36,315 nt of DNA. Origin: an uncultured Opitutaceae bacterium (GTDB lineage: Bacteria; Verrucomicrobiota; Verrucomicrobiia; Opitutales; Opitutaceae). The stretch lies in the NCBI GenBank assembly GCA_903887455.1, contig CAISPT010000369.1, forward strand, positions 1-36,315, in the 5' to 3' direction. A model generated the notes under the pieces. That model saw only the letters and a list, made by a program, of their open reading frames with translations. It was not told where the DNA came from and did not search any database. Positions 7,535 to 14,961 of this stretch are shown in pieces. Each line of letters starts with the position of its first letter. The stretch's first letter is position 1. Position numbers and translations under genes: made by a program.

Positions 7535-10411
7535 ATGAACAAAGGCCCCCGCTTGTTTACCGGGCTCATCATGGTCTTGTCCATGCTGGCCCTCACTCCA
7601 ACCGCTCGCGCCGACACCCCGGGGCGCGAGAGGCTCTCGATGGATTTCGGGTGGCGATTCCACCTGGGCAACGACTGGGGGACGGGATACGGGCTCAACA
7701 AGGCCGGAACGGGCTACGGGCCCGGCAGCGCGTCGTACAGCGACGCAAGCTGGCGGGTCGTCAACCTTCCCCACGACTGGGCGATCGAGCTGCCCTTCGA
7801 CAAGACGGCGGACGGCTCCCACGGGTTCAGGGCGATCGGCGAGGGCTTCCCCCAGAACAGCACCGGTTGGTACCGGCGCACGTTCGACCTGCCGGCCTCG
7901 GACCAGGGCAAGCGCCTGTGGCTCGAGTTTGACGGCGTCTACCGCGACTGCACGGTGATCGTGAACGGCTGGTTCGTCGGCCACCACGAGGGCGGCTACA
8001 ACGGCTTCCGCTATGACATCACGGACGTGGCCAACTGCGGAGGCCGCAATGTGGTCTCGGTGCGCGTCGACGCCTCGCTTTTCGAGGGATGGTTCTACGA
8101 GGGCGCGGGGATCTACCGCCACGCGTGGCTAGTGAAGACCGCCCCGGTGTCGATCGCCCCGGACGGGGTGTTCGTCTACAGCAAGTTCAAGGGCGACGTT
8201 CCGAAGGGCCCCGCCGAGGTGCACCTGCAGGCGACCCTCTCGAACGCCCTCGCCTCGGCCGCGGACGCGACGGTGTCATGGGAGATCCTGTCGCCCTCCG
8301 GCCAGTCCGTGGCCCGGATCGAGCAGCGGCAGGCCCTGGCAGCCAAGGCCGAGTCCGAAGCGGCCATCACGGTCGTGGTGCCCCAGCCGGGCCTGTGGTC
8401 GCCGGAGACCCCGACCCTCTACAAGCTCGTGACGACCGTCGCCGTGGGCGGCAAGACCGTCGACAGGATCGAGACCGCGTTCGGCTTCCGGACCTTCGCC
8501 TTCGACACGAACCGCGGGTTCCTTCTCAACGGCGAGCCCTACACCCTGAAGGGGACGTCCAACCACCAGGACCACGCGGGCGTCGGTGCGGCGCTGCCGG
8601 ACGCGCTCCAGTACTTCAGGATCGCCAGGCTGAAGGAGATGGGCTGCAACGCCTACCGGAGCTCCCACAATCCGCCGACCCCCGAGCTCCTGGACGCATG
8701 CGACCGTCTCGGCATGATCGTGATGGACGAGAACCGCCTCCTTGGGAGCGACTCCACCCACCTGGCACTGCTCGCCGACCACGTCAGGCGCGACCGCAAC
8801 CACGCGAGCGTCGGCATCTGGTCGCTCGGCAACGAGGAATTCACCGTCCAGGACACCGACGCGGGGCGCCGGACCGTCACGACGATGCAGGAGCAGGTCA
8901 AGCACCTGGACCCGACGCGGCCGGTGACCTGCAACGCTGCGGTTGGCAATGACTACAAGGGGGTGAACGAGGCCGTGGAAGTGAGGGGCTGGAGCTACCA
9001 CGTCGGCGGGGACATGGATGCGTACCATCGTGAGCACCCGCTCCAGCCGAACGTCGGCAGCGAGCAGGGCAGCACGGTCTCGACCCGCGGAATCTACGCC
9101 AACGACCCGGTGAAGGGCTACGTGAGCGCCTACGATGACAATGCACCGGAGTGGGCGCAAACCGCGGAGACGTGGCTCACCTACTTCTCGACCAGGCCGT
9201 GGATGTCGGGTGGATTCGTGTGGACGGGCTTCGACTACAGGGGTGAACCCACGCCGTACGGCTGGCCCTGCATCAGCTCCCATTTCGGGATCCTGGACAC
9301 GTGCGGCTTTCCCAAGGACAACTTCTGGTTCTACCAGGCGGCGTGGACCGACGCCCCGATGGTGCACGTGCTGCCCCACTGGAACTGGCCGGGAAGGGAG
9401 GGCCAGGAGATCGACGTCCGTGCCCAGAGCAACTGCGACGAGGTCGAGCTCTTCCTGAACGGCCGCAGCCTCGGCCGCCAGCCCGTGAAGCGCAACTCCG
9501 AGGCCCGCTGGAAGGTGGCCTATGTGCCTGGGACGCTTTCCGCCCGCGCCTACAAAGGCGGCCGGCAGGCCGCGGAGACCAGGGTCGAGACTACGGGCGC
9601 GCCCGCGTCCGTGCAGCTCAAGCCGGACCGGTCGGCGATCTGGGCCGACCGCCGGGACGCCGCCGTCTACACGGTCTCCGTGACGGACGCCGAGGGGCGG
9701 GTCGTCCCGGTAGCCTCCAACCCGATCGCGTTCTCGGTCGAGGGACCGGGCCGGATCATCGGGGTGGGCAACGGGGATCCGAGCTGCCATGAGGCCGACA
9801 CCGTGGTCCCATCGGCCCCCTCCCGGACGGTGCCGATCGACGGCTGGCGCCTGAAGCGGGCGACGACAGTCGACCGCGACGCCGCCCCTGAATACACCGC
9901 GGCCTTTGACGACTCGACCTGGGACCCCGTGGACGTCCGCCCGGACACGGGCCCCGTCGGCCTCAGGGCGAAGGCATACTACCGCACCCGCTTCCAGGTC
10001 ACCGCCGAGCAGCTCAGGTCGGCGGCCGTCGAGATCGTCTTCTCGAGAATCTCCGGGGGCCAGGGCGTCTTCGTGAACGGCAAGAAGGTGGGCGGCGAGA
10101 CCTCCGACCGGTCCGCCGCCGTGTTCGACGTGAAGGCGATCCTCCAACCGGGCGAGAACGTGATCGCGGTCCCCGTCGAGAACTACGGCCAGGACGGAGC
10201 GGGGATCACCAAGGGCGTCACGCTCCGCCTGCAGGACGACCCGCTGCCCGTCGCTTGGTCGAGGAGCGCGTTTAACGGTCTGGCCGAGGTCATCGTGCAA
10301 TCGACGGGTGGTACAGGGACGATCGAGCTTAAGGCCGCCTCCGAGGGCCTGCGTCCGGCATCCTCCGCAGTCCGAGCCCTCGAGGCCGCGTCGGAGCCGA
10401 GCCTGCCCTGA
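7535..10411 (+). CDS. Secreted GH2 glycoside hydrolase, beta-galactosidase-like
   Basis: The 958-residue protein has a signal peptide ending near TARA-DTPG. Domains in order are: N-terminal sugar-binding domain (about 30-210), Ig-like domain (215-325), TIM barrel (330-600) and DUF4982-type domain (608-670). These are followed by an invasin/Big-like domain that starts near 687 and is interrupted by an extra jelly-roll-like segment (about 765-900). The acid/base is Glu434 in SLGNEE and the probable nucleophile Glu510 in GSEQG. NHQDHAGVG and YRSSHNPPTPELLD are typical of the periplasmic beta-galactosidases of plant-polysaccharide degraders. The ATG at 7535 is chosen because it directly precedes the signal peptide; the frame is open to 7481 without support. 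Its row with symporter and mutarotase, opposite araBAD, suggests action on arabinogalactan-like glycans. Other GH2 specificities cannot be excluded. Confidence 0.9.
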   Translation: MNKGPRLFTGLIMVLSMLALTPTARADTPGRERLSMDFGWRFHLGNDWGTGYGLNKAGTGYGPGSASYSDASWRVVNLPHDWAIELPFDKTADGSHGFRAIGEGFPQNSTGWYRRTFDLPASDQGKRLWLEFDGVYRDCTVIVNGWFVGHHEGGYNGFRYDITDVANCGGRNVVSVRVDASLFEGWFYEGAGIYRHAWLVKTAPVSIAPDGVFVYSKFKGDVPKGPAEVHLQATLSNALASAADATVSWEILSPSGQSVARIEQRQALAAKAESEAAITVVVPQPGLWSPETPTLYKLVTTVAVGGKTVDRIETAFGFRTFAFDTNRGFLLNGEPYTLKGTSNHQDHAGVGAALPDALQYFRIARLKEMGCNAYRSSHNPPTPELLDACDRLGMIVMDENRLLGSDSTHLALLADHVRRDRNHASVGIWSLGNEEFTVQDTDAGRRTVTTMQEQVKHLDPTRPVTCNAAVGNDYKGVNEAVEVRGWSYHVGGDMDAYHREHPLQPNVGSEQGSTVSTRGIYANDPVKGYVSAYDDNAPEWAQTAETWLTYFSTRPWMSGGFVWTGFDYRGEPTPYGWPCISSHFGILDTCGFPKDNFWFYQAAWTDAPMVHVLPHWNWPGREGQEIDVRAQSNCDEVELFLNGRSLGRQPVKRNSEARWKVAYVPGTLSARAYKGGRQAAETRVETTGAPASVQLKPDRSAIWADRRDAAVYTVSVTDAEGRVVPVASNPIAFSVEGPGRIIGVGNGDPSCHEADTVVPSAPSRTVPIDGWRLKRATTVDRDAAPEYTAAFDDSTWDPVDVRPDTGPVGLRAKAYYRTRFQVTAEQLRSAAVEIVFSRISGGQGVFVNGKKVGGETSDRSAAVFDVKAILQPGENVIAVPVENYGQDGAGITKGVTLRLQDDPLPVAWSRSAFNGLAEVIVQSTGGTGTIELKAASEGLRPASSAVRALEAASEPSLP

Positions 10412-10430
10412 GCAGACGCTCCCCCCACCG

Positions 10431-11090
10431 ATGCCGATACTCCTAAGCCTCGCGGAGGCGAGGGTCCTCGGGGCCCTTGCCGAGAAGGGCCTCACAACTC
10501 CCGACTACTACCCGCTCTCCCTCAACGCCCTGACGAACGCCTGCAACCAGACCTCGAGCAGGGACCCGGTGGTCTCGTACTCCGAGGGCCAGGTGACCGA
10601 GGCCCTCGACGGCCTCAGGGAGAAGAAGCTGGCCTTCCAGTTCCAAGGGGCGGACAGCCGTGTCGCGCGCTACGGGCACCGGCTTGTGGAGTCGCTCGCT
10701 CTCTCCATCCCGGAGACCGCAGTATTGTGCGTGCTCCTGCTGCGCGGGCCGCAGACCGTGGGCGAGGTGCGCACGAGAACCGGGCGCATGCACGAGTTCA
10801 CGAGCCTAGAGGAGACCGAGGCGTGCCTCGGGGCGCTCGCTTCAAGGCCGGGCGAGCCCCTGGTCGCCCGCCTTCCGCGCATGTCGGGCATGAAGGAACA
10901 GCGGTTCGCGCACCTCATGTGCGGGCCGGTGGAGATGGAGGCGCCCGGTGCGACGCGGACACCCTCCGCCGATCCGGCCCCCGATGCGAACGACAGGCTG
11001 GGCCGGCTCGAGCGCGAGGCCGCGGCCCTAAGGGCGGAGGTCTCGGACCTCGCCCGGCAGGTGTCCGAGCTGCGCAAGCTCCTTGAGTAG
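10431..11090 (+). CDS. yceH: YceH family protein (DUF480/UPF0502)
   Basis: A 219-residue cytoplasmic protein, close to the length of E. coli YceH. LSLAEARVLGALAEKGLTTPDYYPLSLNAL and NACNQTSSRDPVVSYSE are the family's N-terminal winged-helix signature. A second winged-helix half covers TAVLCVLLLRGPQTVGEVRTRT and the following residues. The last 40 residues (RLGRLEREAAALRAEVSDLA onward) form a leucine-rich coiled coil. The biochemical role of the family is not established; a DNA-binding or regulatory role is inferred from the fold. The gene starts 19 bases after the GH2 stop and may be co-transcribed, although functional linkage is doubtful. The ATG at 10431 matches the family N-terminus. Confidence 0.9.
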   Translation: MPILLSLAEARVLGALAEKGLTTPDYYPLSLNALTNACNQTSSRDPVVSYSEGQVTEALDGLREKKLAFQFQGADSRVARYGHRLVESLALSIPETAVLCVLLLRGPQTVGEVRTRTGRMHEFTSLEETEACLGALASRPGEPLVARLPRMSGMKEQRFAHLMCGPVEMEAPGATRTPSADPAPDANDRLGRLEREAAALRAEVSDLARQVSELRKLLE

Positions 11091-11106
11091 GCCGGCGGCT
11101 CGTGCC

Positions 11107-11131
11107 GGGGAAAATTGGGGTTTCCCCTTTT
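11107..11131 (+). terminator. Rho-independent terminator after yceH
   Basis: GGGGAAA (11107-11113), a 7-base loop, TTTCCCC (11121-11127) and TTTT form a 7-bp stem with a U-tract, 16 bases after the yceH stop. It ends the symporter-galM-GH2-yceH row. It also argues that the next gene starts at 11156 rather than at the in-frame ATG at 11102. Confidence 0.75.
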
Positions 11132-11155
11132 CCCTCCCGCGCGCACGATCGGCCG

Positions 11156-12136
11156 ATGCTATCCCTCCGGGCCATGGCCCCTTTGGCGGCCGCGCTTCTC
11201 TCTTTGGGACTGCCCGCCGCCAGCGGGGAGCCGGCAGCGGCAGGCCGTGTTCACGCTGCTAAGATCACCCTCCTCTCCACGATGCTCGCCGACAACGGCG
11301 AACTCGGTGAATGGGGATTCTCCGCCCTGGTCATCGCCGACGGCCACCGGATCCTCTTCGACACCGGGATGCACTCCGACGTCGTGCTCAAGAACGCCCG
11401 CGGGCTGGGCATCGACCTCGGGTCCGTCCCCGAGGTTGTCCTCAGCCACAACCACCACGACCACGTGGGCGGGCTCTTGACGCTTCGCCGGGCGGCGATG
11501 CAGGGGTCACCTGCAGCGCTGGGCCTTGCCCACGTGGGCCTTGGCATTTTCTATCCGCGCGTCGGTCCGATCCCGGGGGTGGACGCCAACACGATGACCC
11601 TCATCAGGACGCAGTACGAGGCCACCGGGGGTGTTTTTGTCGAGCACTCCGGCCCCGTCCAGATTCATCCCGGCGTGTGGCTCACGGGACCGGTGCCGCG
11701 CAGGTACCCGGAGAGGAACTGGAGCGGAAGCGGCCGCGTGACGGGGCCCGCCGGAACGGTGGAGGACAATGTCCCCGAGGACATGTCGCTTGTGCTCGAC
11801 ACGGACCGGGGGCTTATCGTGGTGACCGGATGCGGGCATGCGGGGATCGCCAACATCGTCGACTACTCCCGCACGGTGGTCCGCCCGGCCCGCATTCACG
11901 CGATCATCGGCGGGGTCCACTTGTTCGAGGCGCCGGACCGAACGGTCAAATGGACGGCCGACAAGCTCGGCGAGTCGGGTCTCGACTACTTCATCGGGGC
12001 CCACTGCACGGGAATCGAGACGGTCTACAGCTTTCGACGCCTCCTCTCGCTCGATCGGGCCCATGCCGTGGTCGGCGCCGTCGGGGCCAGCTTCGAGCTC
12101 GGCCGCGGCATAGACCCGGGCAACATCGCCCAGTAG
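11156..12136 (+). CDS. Secreted metallo-beta-lactamase-fold hydrolase (COG1237-like)
   Basis: A 326-residue protein with an N-terminal signal peptide (MLSLRAMAPLAAALLSLGL, cleavage near ASG), so probably periplasmic. The metal-binding motif SHNHHDHVGG is intact, FDTGMHSD precedes it, and VTGCGHAGI and GAHCTG supply further metal-side histidines. This set is typical of the subgroup of the superfamily related to dihydropteroate-synthase-like MBL proteins (COG1237), whose substrates are mostly unknown. It stands alone between a terminator and a convergent operon (15-base gap). A phosphodiester, thioester or lactone substrate cannot be told from sequence. Confidence 0.82.
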   Translation: MLSLRAMAPLAAALLSLGLPAASGEPAAAGRVHAAKITLLSTMLADNGELGEWGFSALVIADGHRILFDTGMHSDVVLKNARGLGIDLGSVPEVVLSHNHHDHVGGLLTLRRAAMQGSPAALGLAHVGLGIFYPRVGPIPGVDANTMTLIRTQYEATGGVFVEHSGPVQIHPGVWLTGPVPRRYPERNWSGSGRVTGPAGTVEDNVPEDMSLVLDTDRGLIVVTGCGHAGIANIVDYSRTVVRPARIHAIIGGVHLFEAPDRTVKWTADKLGESGLDYFIGAHCTGIETVYSFRRLLSLDRAHAVVGAVGASFELGRGIDPGNIAQ

Positions 12137-12151
12137 CGGGCCAAGGCGGAC

Positions 12152-13294
12152 TCAGGCGAGCGCCTGTTCGATGTCGGAGATCAGGTCCGCGGTGTCCTCG
12201 AGGCCCACCGACATCCGGAGCAGGTCGGGTGGCGTGGCCGATTCCGGCCCCTCGACGCTCGCCCGGTGCTCGACCAGGCTCTCAACGCCGCCGAGGGAGG
12301 TGGCGCGCTTCCAGATGCGTAGCCGGCTGATGAAGCGGAGCGCCCCGGGGGCGCCGCCCTTTGCCCGGAGGGAAATCATCCCGCCGAAGCCCCCCTGCAT
12401 CTGCCGGGCCGCGACGGCGTGGCCCCTGAAAGAGGCGAGCCCGGGGTAGAGGACCGCCTCGAGCCCGGGATGACCGCTGAAGTGCTCGGCGATCCGCTGG
12501 GCGCTCCGGCTCTGAGCGGCCACCCTGACAAAGAGGGTGCGCATCCCCCTCAGGAGCAGCCACGCCTCGAAAGGCCCCAGGACAGTTCCGGACTGGTTTC
12601 GCACCGTCCTGATCGACGCCCACAGGCCATCCTCAGCCTTAGTCGTCACCGAGCCGGCGATCACGTCCGAGTGCCCGTTCAGGTACTTCGTCGCGGAATG
12701 CATCACCAGGTCGGCGCCGAGCGAGAGGGGCTGCGTGTGCACCGGGGTCGCAAAGGTGGAGTCGACGGCAAGAACGGCGCCCGCGCGGTGGGCGACCTCC
12801 GCCAAAGCGGCGATGTCGCAGATGTCCAGGGTGGGGTTGGCCGGGGTTTCCGCCCAGATGAGCCTGGTCTTTCCGGGCCTCACGGAGGCCTCTACCAGGC
12901 CCGTGTCCGACATGTCGACAAACTCGACGTCGAGTCCCCAGGAGGTGGCCCACCCGCGCAGCCAGCCCCTGAGGGCCCAGTAGGTCACGTTCGGGACGAG
13001 CACGTGGTCGCCGGGCTTTAGCGCCGTGAAGACGGCGGTGGCGGCGCTCATCCCCGAGCTGAAGACGGCCGTGGCCGCTCCGCCCTCAAGGTGGGTGATC
13101 AGCGCCTCGGGCTGGTCATAGGTGGGGTTGTCGGCGCGGGAGTAAAGGCGCCCGGAGATCAACCGGTTTGAGTCGTCGCGCTCATAGGTGGTCGCCGGGT
13201 GGATCGGAGGGACGAACGCCCCGGTCTGGGGATCGGTGAAGCCGAGGGCCTGCGCGGCTGCGGTGGACGGGCTGACGCGGTGGGGCAGGCTCAT
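12152..13294 (-). CDS. Cys/Met metabolism PLP enzyme (cystathionine gamma-synthase/lyase family)
   Basis: A 380-residue PLP enzyme of the gamma-family of trans-sulfuration enzymes. Landmarks are VPPIHPATTYERD, LYSRADNPTYD (phosphate-binding Tyr/Arg of the neighbouring subunit), SSGMSAATAVF, AETPANPTLDICD, VDSTFATPV and the PLP lysine Lys203 in HSATKYLNGHSDV. Near the C-terminus are SLGGVESLVEHRAS and RMSVGLED. Such enzymes act as cystathionine gamma-synthase, cystathionine beta- or gamma-lyase, O-acylhomoserine sulfhydrylase or methionine gamma-lyase; sequence alone does not choose. It is the third gene of the RubisCO-like protein/cupin operon, 14 bases after the cupin, which points to handling of methanethiol or of methionine/cystathionine sulfur. 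No Shine-Dalgarno precedes the ATG. Confidence 0.88.
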   Translation of the reverse strand: MSLPHRVSPSTAAAQALGFTDPQTGAFVPPIHPATTYERDDSNRLISGRLYSRADNPTYDQPEALITHLEGGAATAVFSSGMSAATAVFTALKPGDHVLVPNVTYWALRGWLRGWATSWGLDVEFVDMSDTGLVEASVRPGKTRLIWAETPANPTLDICDIAALAEVAHRAGAVLAVDSTFATPVHTQPLSLGADLVMHSATKYLNGHSDVIAGSVTTKAEDGLWASIRTVRNQSGTVLGPFEAWLLLRGMRTLFVRVAAQSRSAQRIAEHFSGHPGLEAVLYPGLASFRGHAVAARQMQGGFGGMISLRAKGGAPGALRFISRLRIWKRATSLGGVESLVEHRASVEGPESATPPDLLRMSVGLEDTADLISDIEQALA

Positions 13295-13308
13295 AGTGGA
13301 TTTTGGTG

Positions 13309-13761
13309 TCAGGCGCGGATGAAGCCGCCGACCTTCGGATCAGCCTGGAGCTGGGCAAGCTCGGAAGGCGTGGGCACCCTGGGCTTGTCCCTCTCGCGCC
13401 TCACCAGGCACAGGAATCCGAGGGGTTCGCCGGCGGTGGCCCGGAACTGGTGCCAGGTGGCGGGCGGCACGCGGACCAGGTCCCTCATCCCCAGCTCGAA
13501 GACCTCGCCCCCGACCAGGGCGCTCCCGGCCCCGCGGATCACCATGACCGAATGGGCGTGGTCGTGGCGCTCGAGGGTCGAGTGGCCGCCGGGGGCGATC
13601 TCGAAGTACCTGAGCTGGGTGTCGAAGTGCTCCCCGTCGTCGAAGAGGACCTGCCGGGTGATCGCCTTGAAGTGGCTCCCGCTCTCCTCCTTGTAGGCGA
13701 GGAGCGGGACTCCCTCCCATCTGAAGGGGTCAGTCTGCGGGATGTGGGTCTTCTCGCTCAT
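13309..13761 (-). CDS. Cupin protein, candidate methylthio-xylulose-5-phosphate methylsulfurylase
   Basis: A 150-residue single-domain cupin. The metal site is visible as ERHDHAH (His66, His68, His70) and a late histidine in TWHQF (His104); the glutamate of the classical cupin motif is not present. The protein has one cysteine only, Cys118 in the last barrel strands (GFLCLV). The start codon overlaps the stop of the RubisCO-like gene (ATGA, 13761-13758), a sign of translational coupling. In Rhodospirillum rubrum a cupin next to a RubisCO-like protein converts 1-methylthio-D-xylulose 5-phosphate into 1-deoxy-D-xylulose 5-phosphate while releasing the methylthio group, a reaction for which a thiol nucleophile makes sense. 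Assignment here is by fold, context and this cysteine. The alternative is an unrelated sugar-binding or dioxygenase cupin. Confidence 0.72.
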   Translation of the reverse strand: MSEKTHIPQTDPFRWEGVPLLAYKEESGSHFKAITRQVLFDDGEHFDTQLRYFEIAPGGHSTLERHDHAHSVMVIRGAGSALVGGEVFELGMRDLVRVPPATWHQFRATAGEPLGFLCLVRRERDKPRVPTPSELAQLQADPKVGGFIRA

Positions 13762-14870
13762 CGCGTGTACGGGTGCCGCGCGACGGCGTCGACGAACTGC
13801 CTGGCGCGGGAAATCAGGCTGCCCGCATCCGGCGCGTCTAGCAAGCTGCCGCCGATCAGAAGGATGGTCTCCATGCCGTAGAACCCGAGAGCCTCCCCCA
13901 TGTTCGCCACCTTCATCCCGCCGGCGGGGACCGGGAAGCAGGGCGGCGAGCCGCCTGCCGGGGCCGTGAGCGCACCCGCTATCAACCCGCATTCCGCGCG
14001 GCTGTAGCTGAATCGCCCGCCATAGCTCGGGAAGATAACGGCGTCAGCGCCGAAGGCCGGGAACAGCCGTCCAAGAAGCGCGAGCGGGGAAACGCGCTGG
14101 GCGCCGCCGAATGCAGGATGGGCGAGGATCGGCATCCCAAGTTCGGAGGCCAGGTCCACCAGGAACGGGAGCCCGATCAGCATCGGGGACACCATGACAG
14201 CTCCGACACCGGCCTCGCGGGCCAGCCTGGCCTGCAGCAGGACCGTGGCAGGAGAGCCGGTCAGGTTGGGGACGTAGAGCGTCCGCCTTCCGGTGCTCTC
14301 TGCGGCCTCCTCGGTCGCCTTGAGGCAGAGTCGCACCCGCTCGCCGAAAGGACCGAAGGAGTGGTCCGCATGGCCATGGTCGTCCTTGACGATGTCGAGC
14401 CCCCCAAGGGAAAGGTTGAGGCACAACTGCGCGGACTCCTGGTTGGTGAGGCCGATGGGCTTAAGGACCGAGCACGTGAGGGCCCGTCCCGTGGCGCCCA
14501 CCAGCCGGCGGATCCCGGCGATCCCGAACCGGGGCCCCCCGAGCGCTTGCCTGATGCGCGGCGAGAGTCTCACGTCCTCCAGCTGGACGTCGGGCTGCAG
14601 GGAGCAGTTGCCAAAGAGCACGTTAAGGAGCTGGGCGGGGTCGTCACCCGTCGCCAGCTCCGGCTGGGCCAGCGTGACGCGAAAGTCCCCGGGTCCCACC
14701 GCCTCGGTGCCGAGCACCCTGCCGACCAGCCGGTCCCGGACGAAGCTCGAGCGGAGGGCCGACCTCGGCAACTCGACGGTTTGCTCCAGCAGAAGCGCCT
14801 CCACCCGGCCGGCGAGAGCCCCCTCGGGGCTTTGCAGCCGGTAATCCACCTCGATGTGTCCTTCCGTCAT
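13758..14870 (-). CDS. RubisCO-like protein (form IV), candidate methylthioribulose-1-phosphate isomerase
   Basis: A 370-residue protein of the RubisCO large-subunit superfamily. The catalytic-barrel start LKPIGL carries Lys137 (counterpart of RubisCO Lys166). IVKDDHGHAD carries Lys162 (counterpart of the carbamylated Lys191), followed by Asp163, Asp164 and His165 where RubisCO has Asn-Asp-Glu. HPAFGG (251-256), PVPAGGMK (313-320) and IGGSLL (339-344) match the later phosphate-binding strands. The RubisCO loop-6 lysine region is replaced by SYGGRFS, so CO2 fixation is not expected. KDDHG is typical of RubisCO-like proteins that isomerise 5-methylthioribulose 1-phosphate in the MTA-isoprenoid shunt; related proteins decarboxylate 3-oxo-isoapionate 4-phosphate. 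The overlapping cupin and the MetY-type enzymes favour the first role. The ATG at 14870 is chosen because MTEGHIEVDYRL opens the N-terminal domain; upstream sequence in frame (to 15041) overlaps the divergent gene. Confidence 0.83.
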   Translation of the reverse strand: MTEGHIEVDYRLQSPEGALAGRVEALLLEQTVELPRSALRSSFVRDRLVGRVLGTEAVGPGDFRVTLAQPELATGDDPAQLLNVLFGNCSLQPDVQLEDVRLSPRIRQALGGPRFGIAGIRRLVGATGRALTCSVLKPIGLTNQESAQLCLNLSLGGLDIVKDDHGHADHSFGPFGERVRLCLKATEEAAESTGRRTLYVPNLTGSPATVLLQARLAREAGVGAVMVSPMLIGLPFLVDLASELGMPILAHPAFGGAQRVSPLALLGRLFPAFGADAVIFPSYGGRFSYSRAECGLIAGALTAPAGGSPPCFPVPAGGMKVANMGEALGFYGMETILLIGGSLLDAPDAGSLISRARQFVDAVARHPYTR

Positions 14871-14961
14871 TTCGGTCCACGCTACACGCAGCCGCTTCTG
14901 CCGGAAGCAGAAAGGGAGGTTATGACCGATTGATACTTTGCAATGGTTGCCTCCCCCGCCT
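14871..14961. promoter_or_regulatory. Divergent promoter region between RubisCO-like operon and metY
   Basis: The 91-base spacer separates two divergent starts and must hold both promoters. An inverted repeat TTCTGC (14896-14901) / GCAGAA (14907-14912) with a 5-base spacer is present. TTCTGC and TTATGA (14920-14925), 18 bases apart, could serve as -35/-10 for metY, but the match is poor. No S-adenosylmethionine riboswitch fold was recognised. Confidence 0.3.

Noticed and set aside
13758-14870. A functional CO2-fixing RubisCO
   Set aside because: The loop-6 lysine and the Asn-Asp-Glu metal pattern are not conserved, the protein is about 100 residues shorter than form I/II enzymes, and no phosphoribulokinase is nearby.
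14871-14961. S-adenosylmethionine riboswitch before the RubisCO-like operon or metY
   Set aside because: The spacer is short and shows only a small inverted repeat; no known SAM aptamer pattern could be traced.
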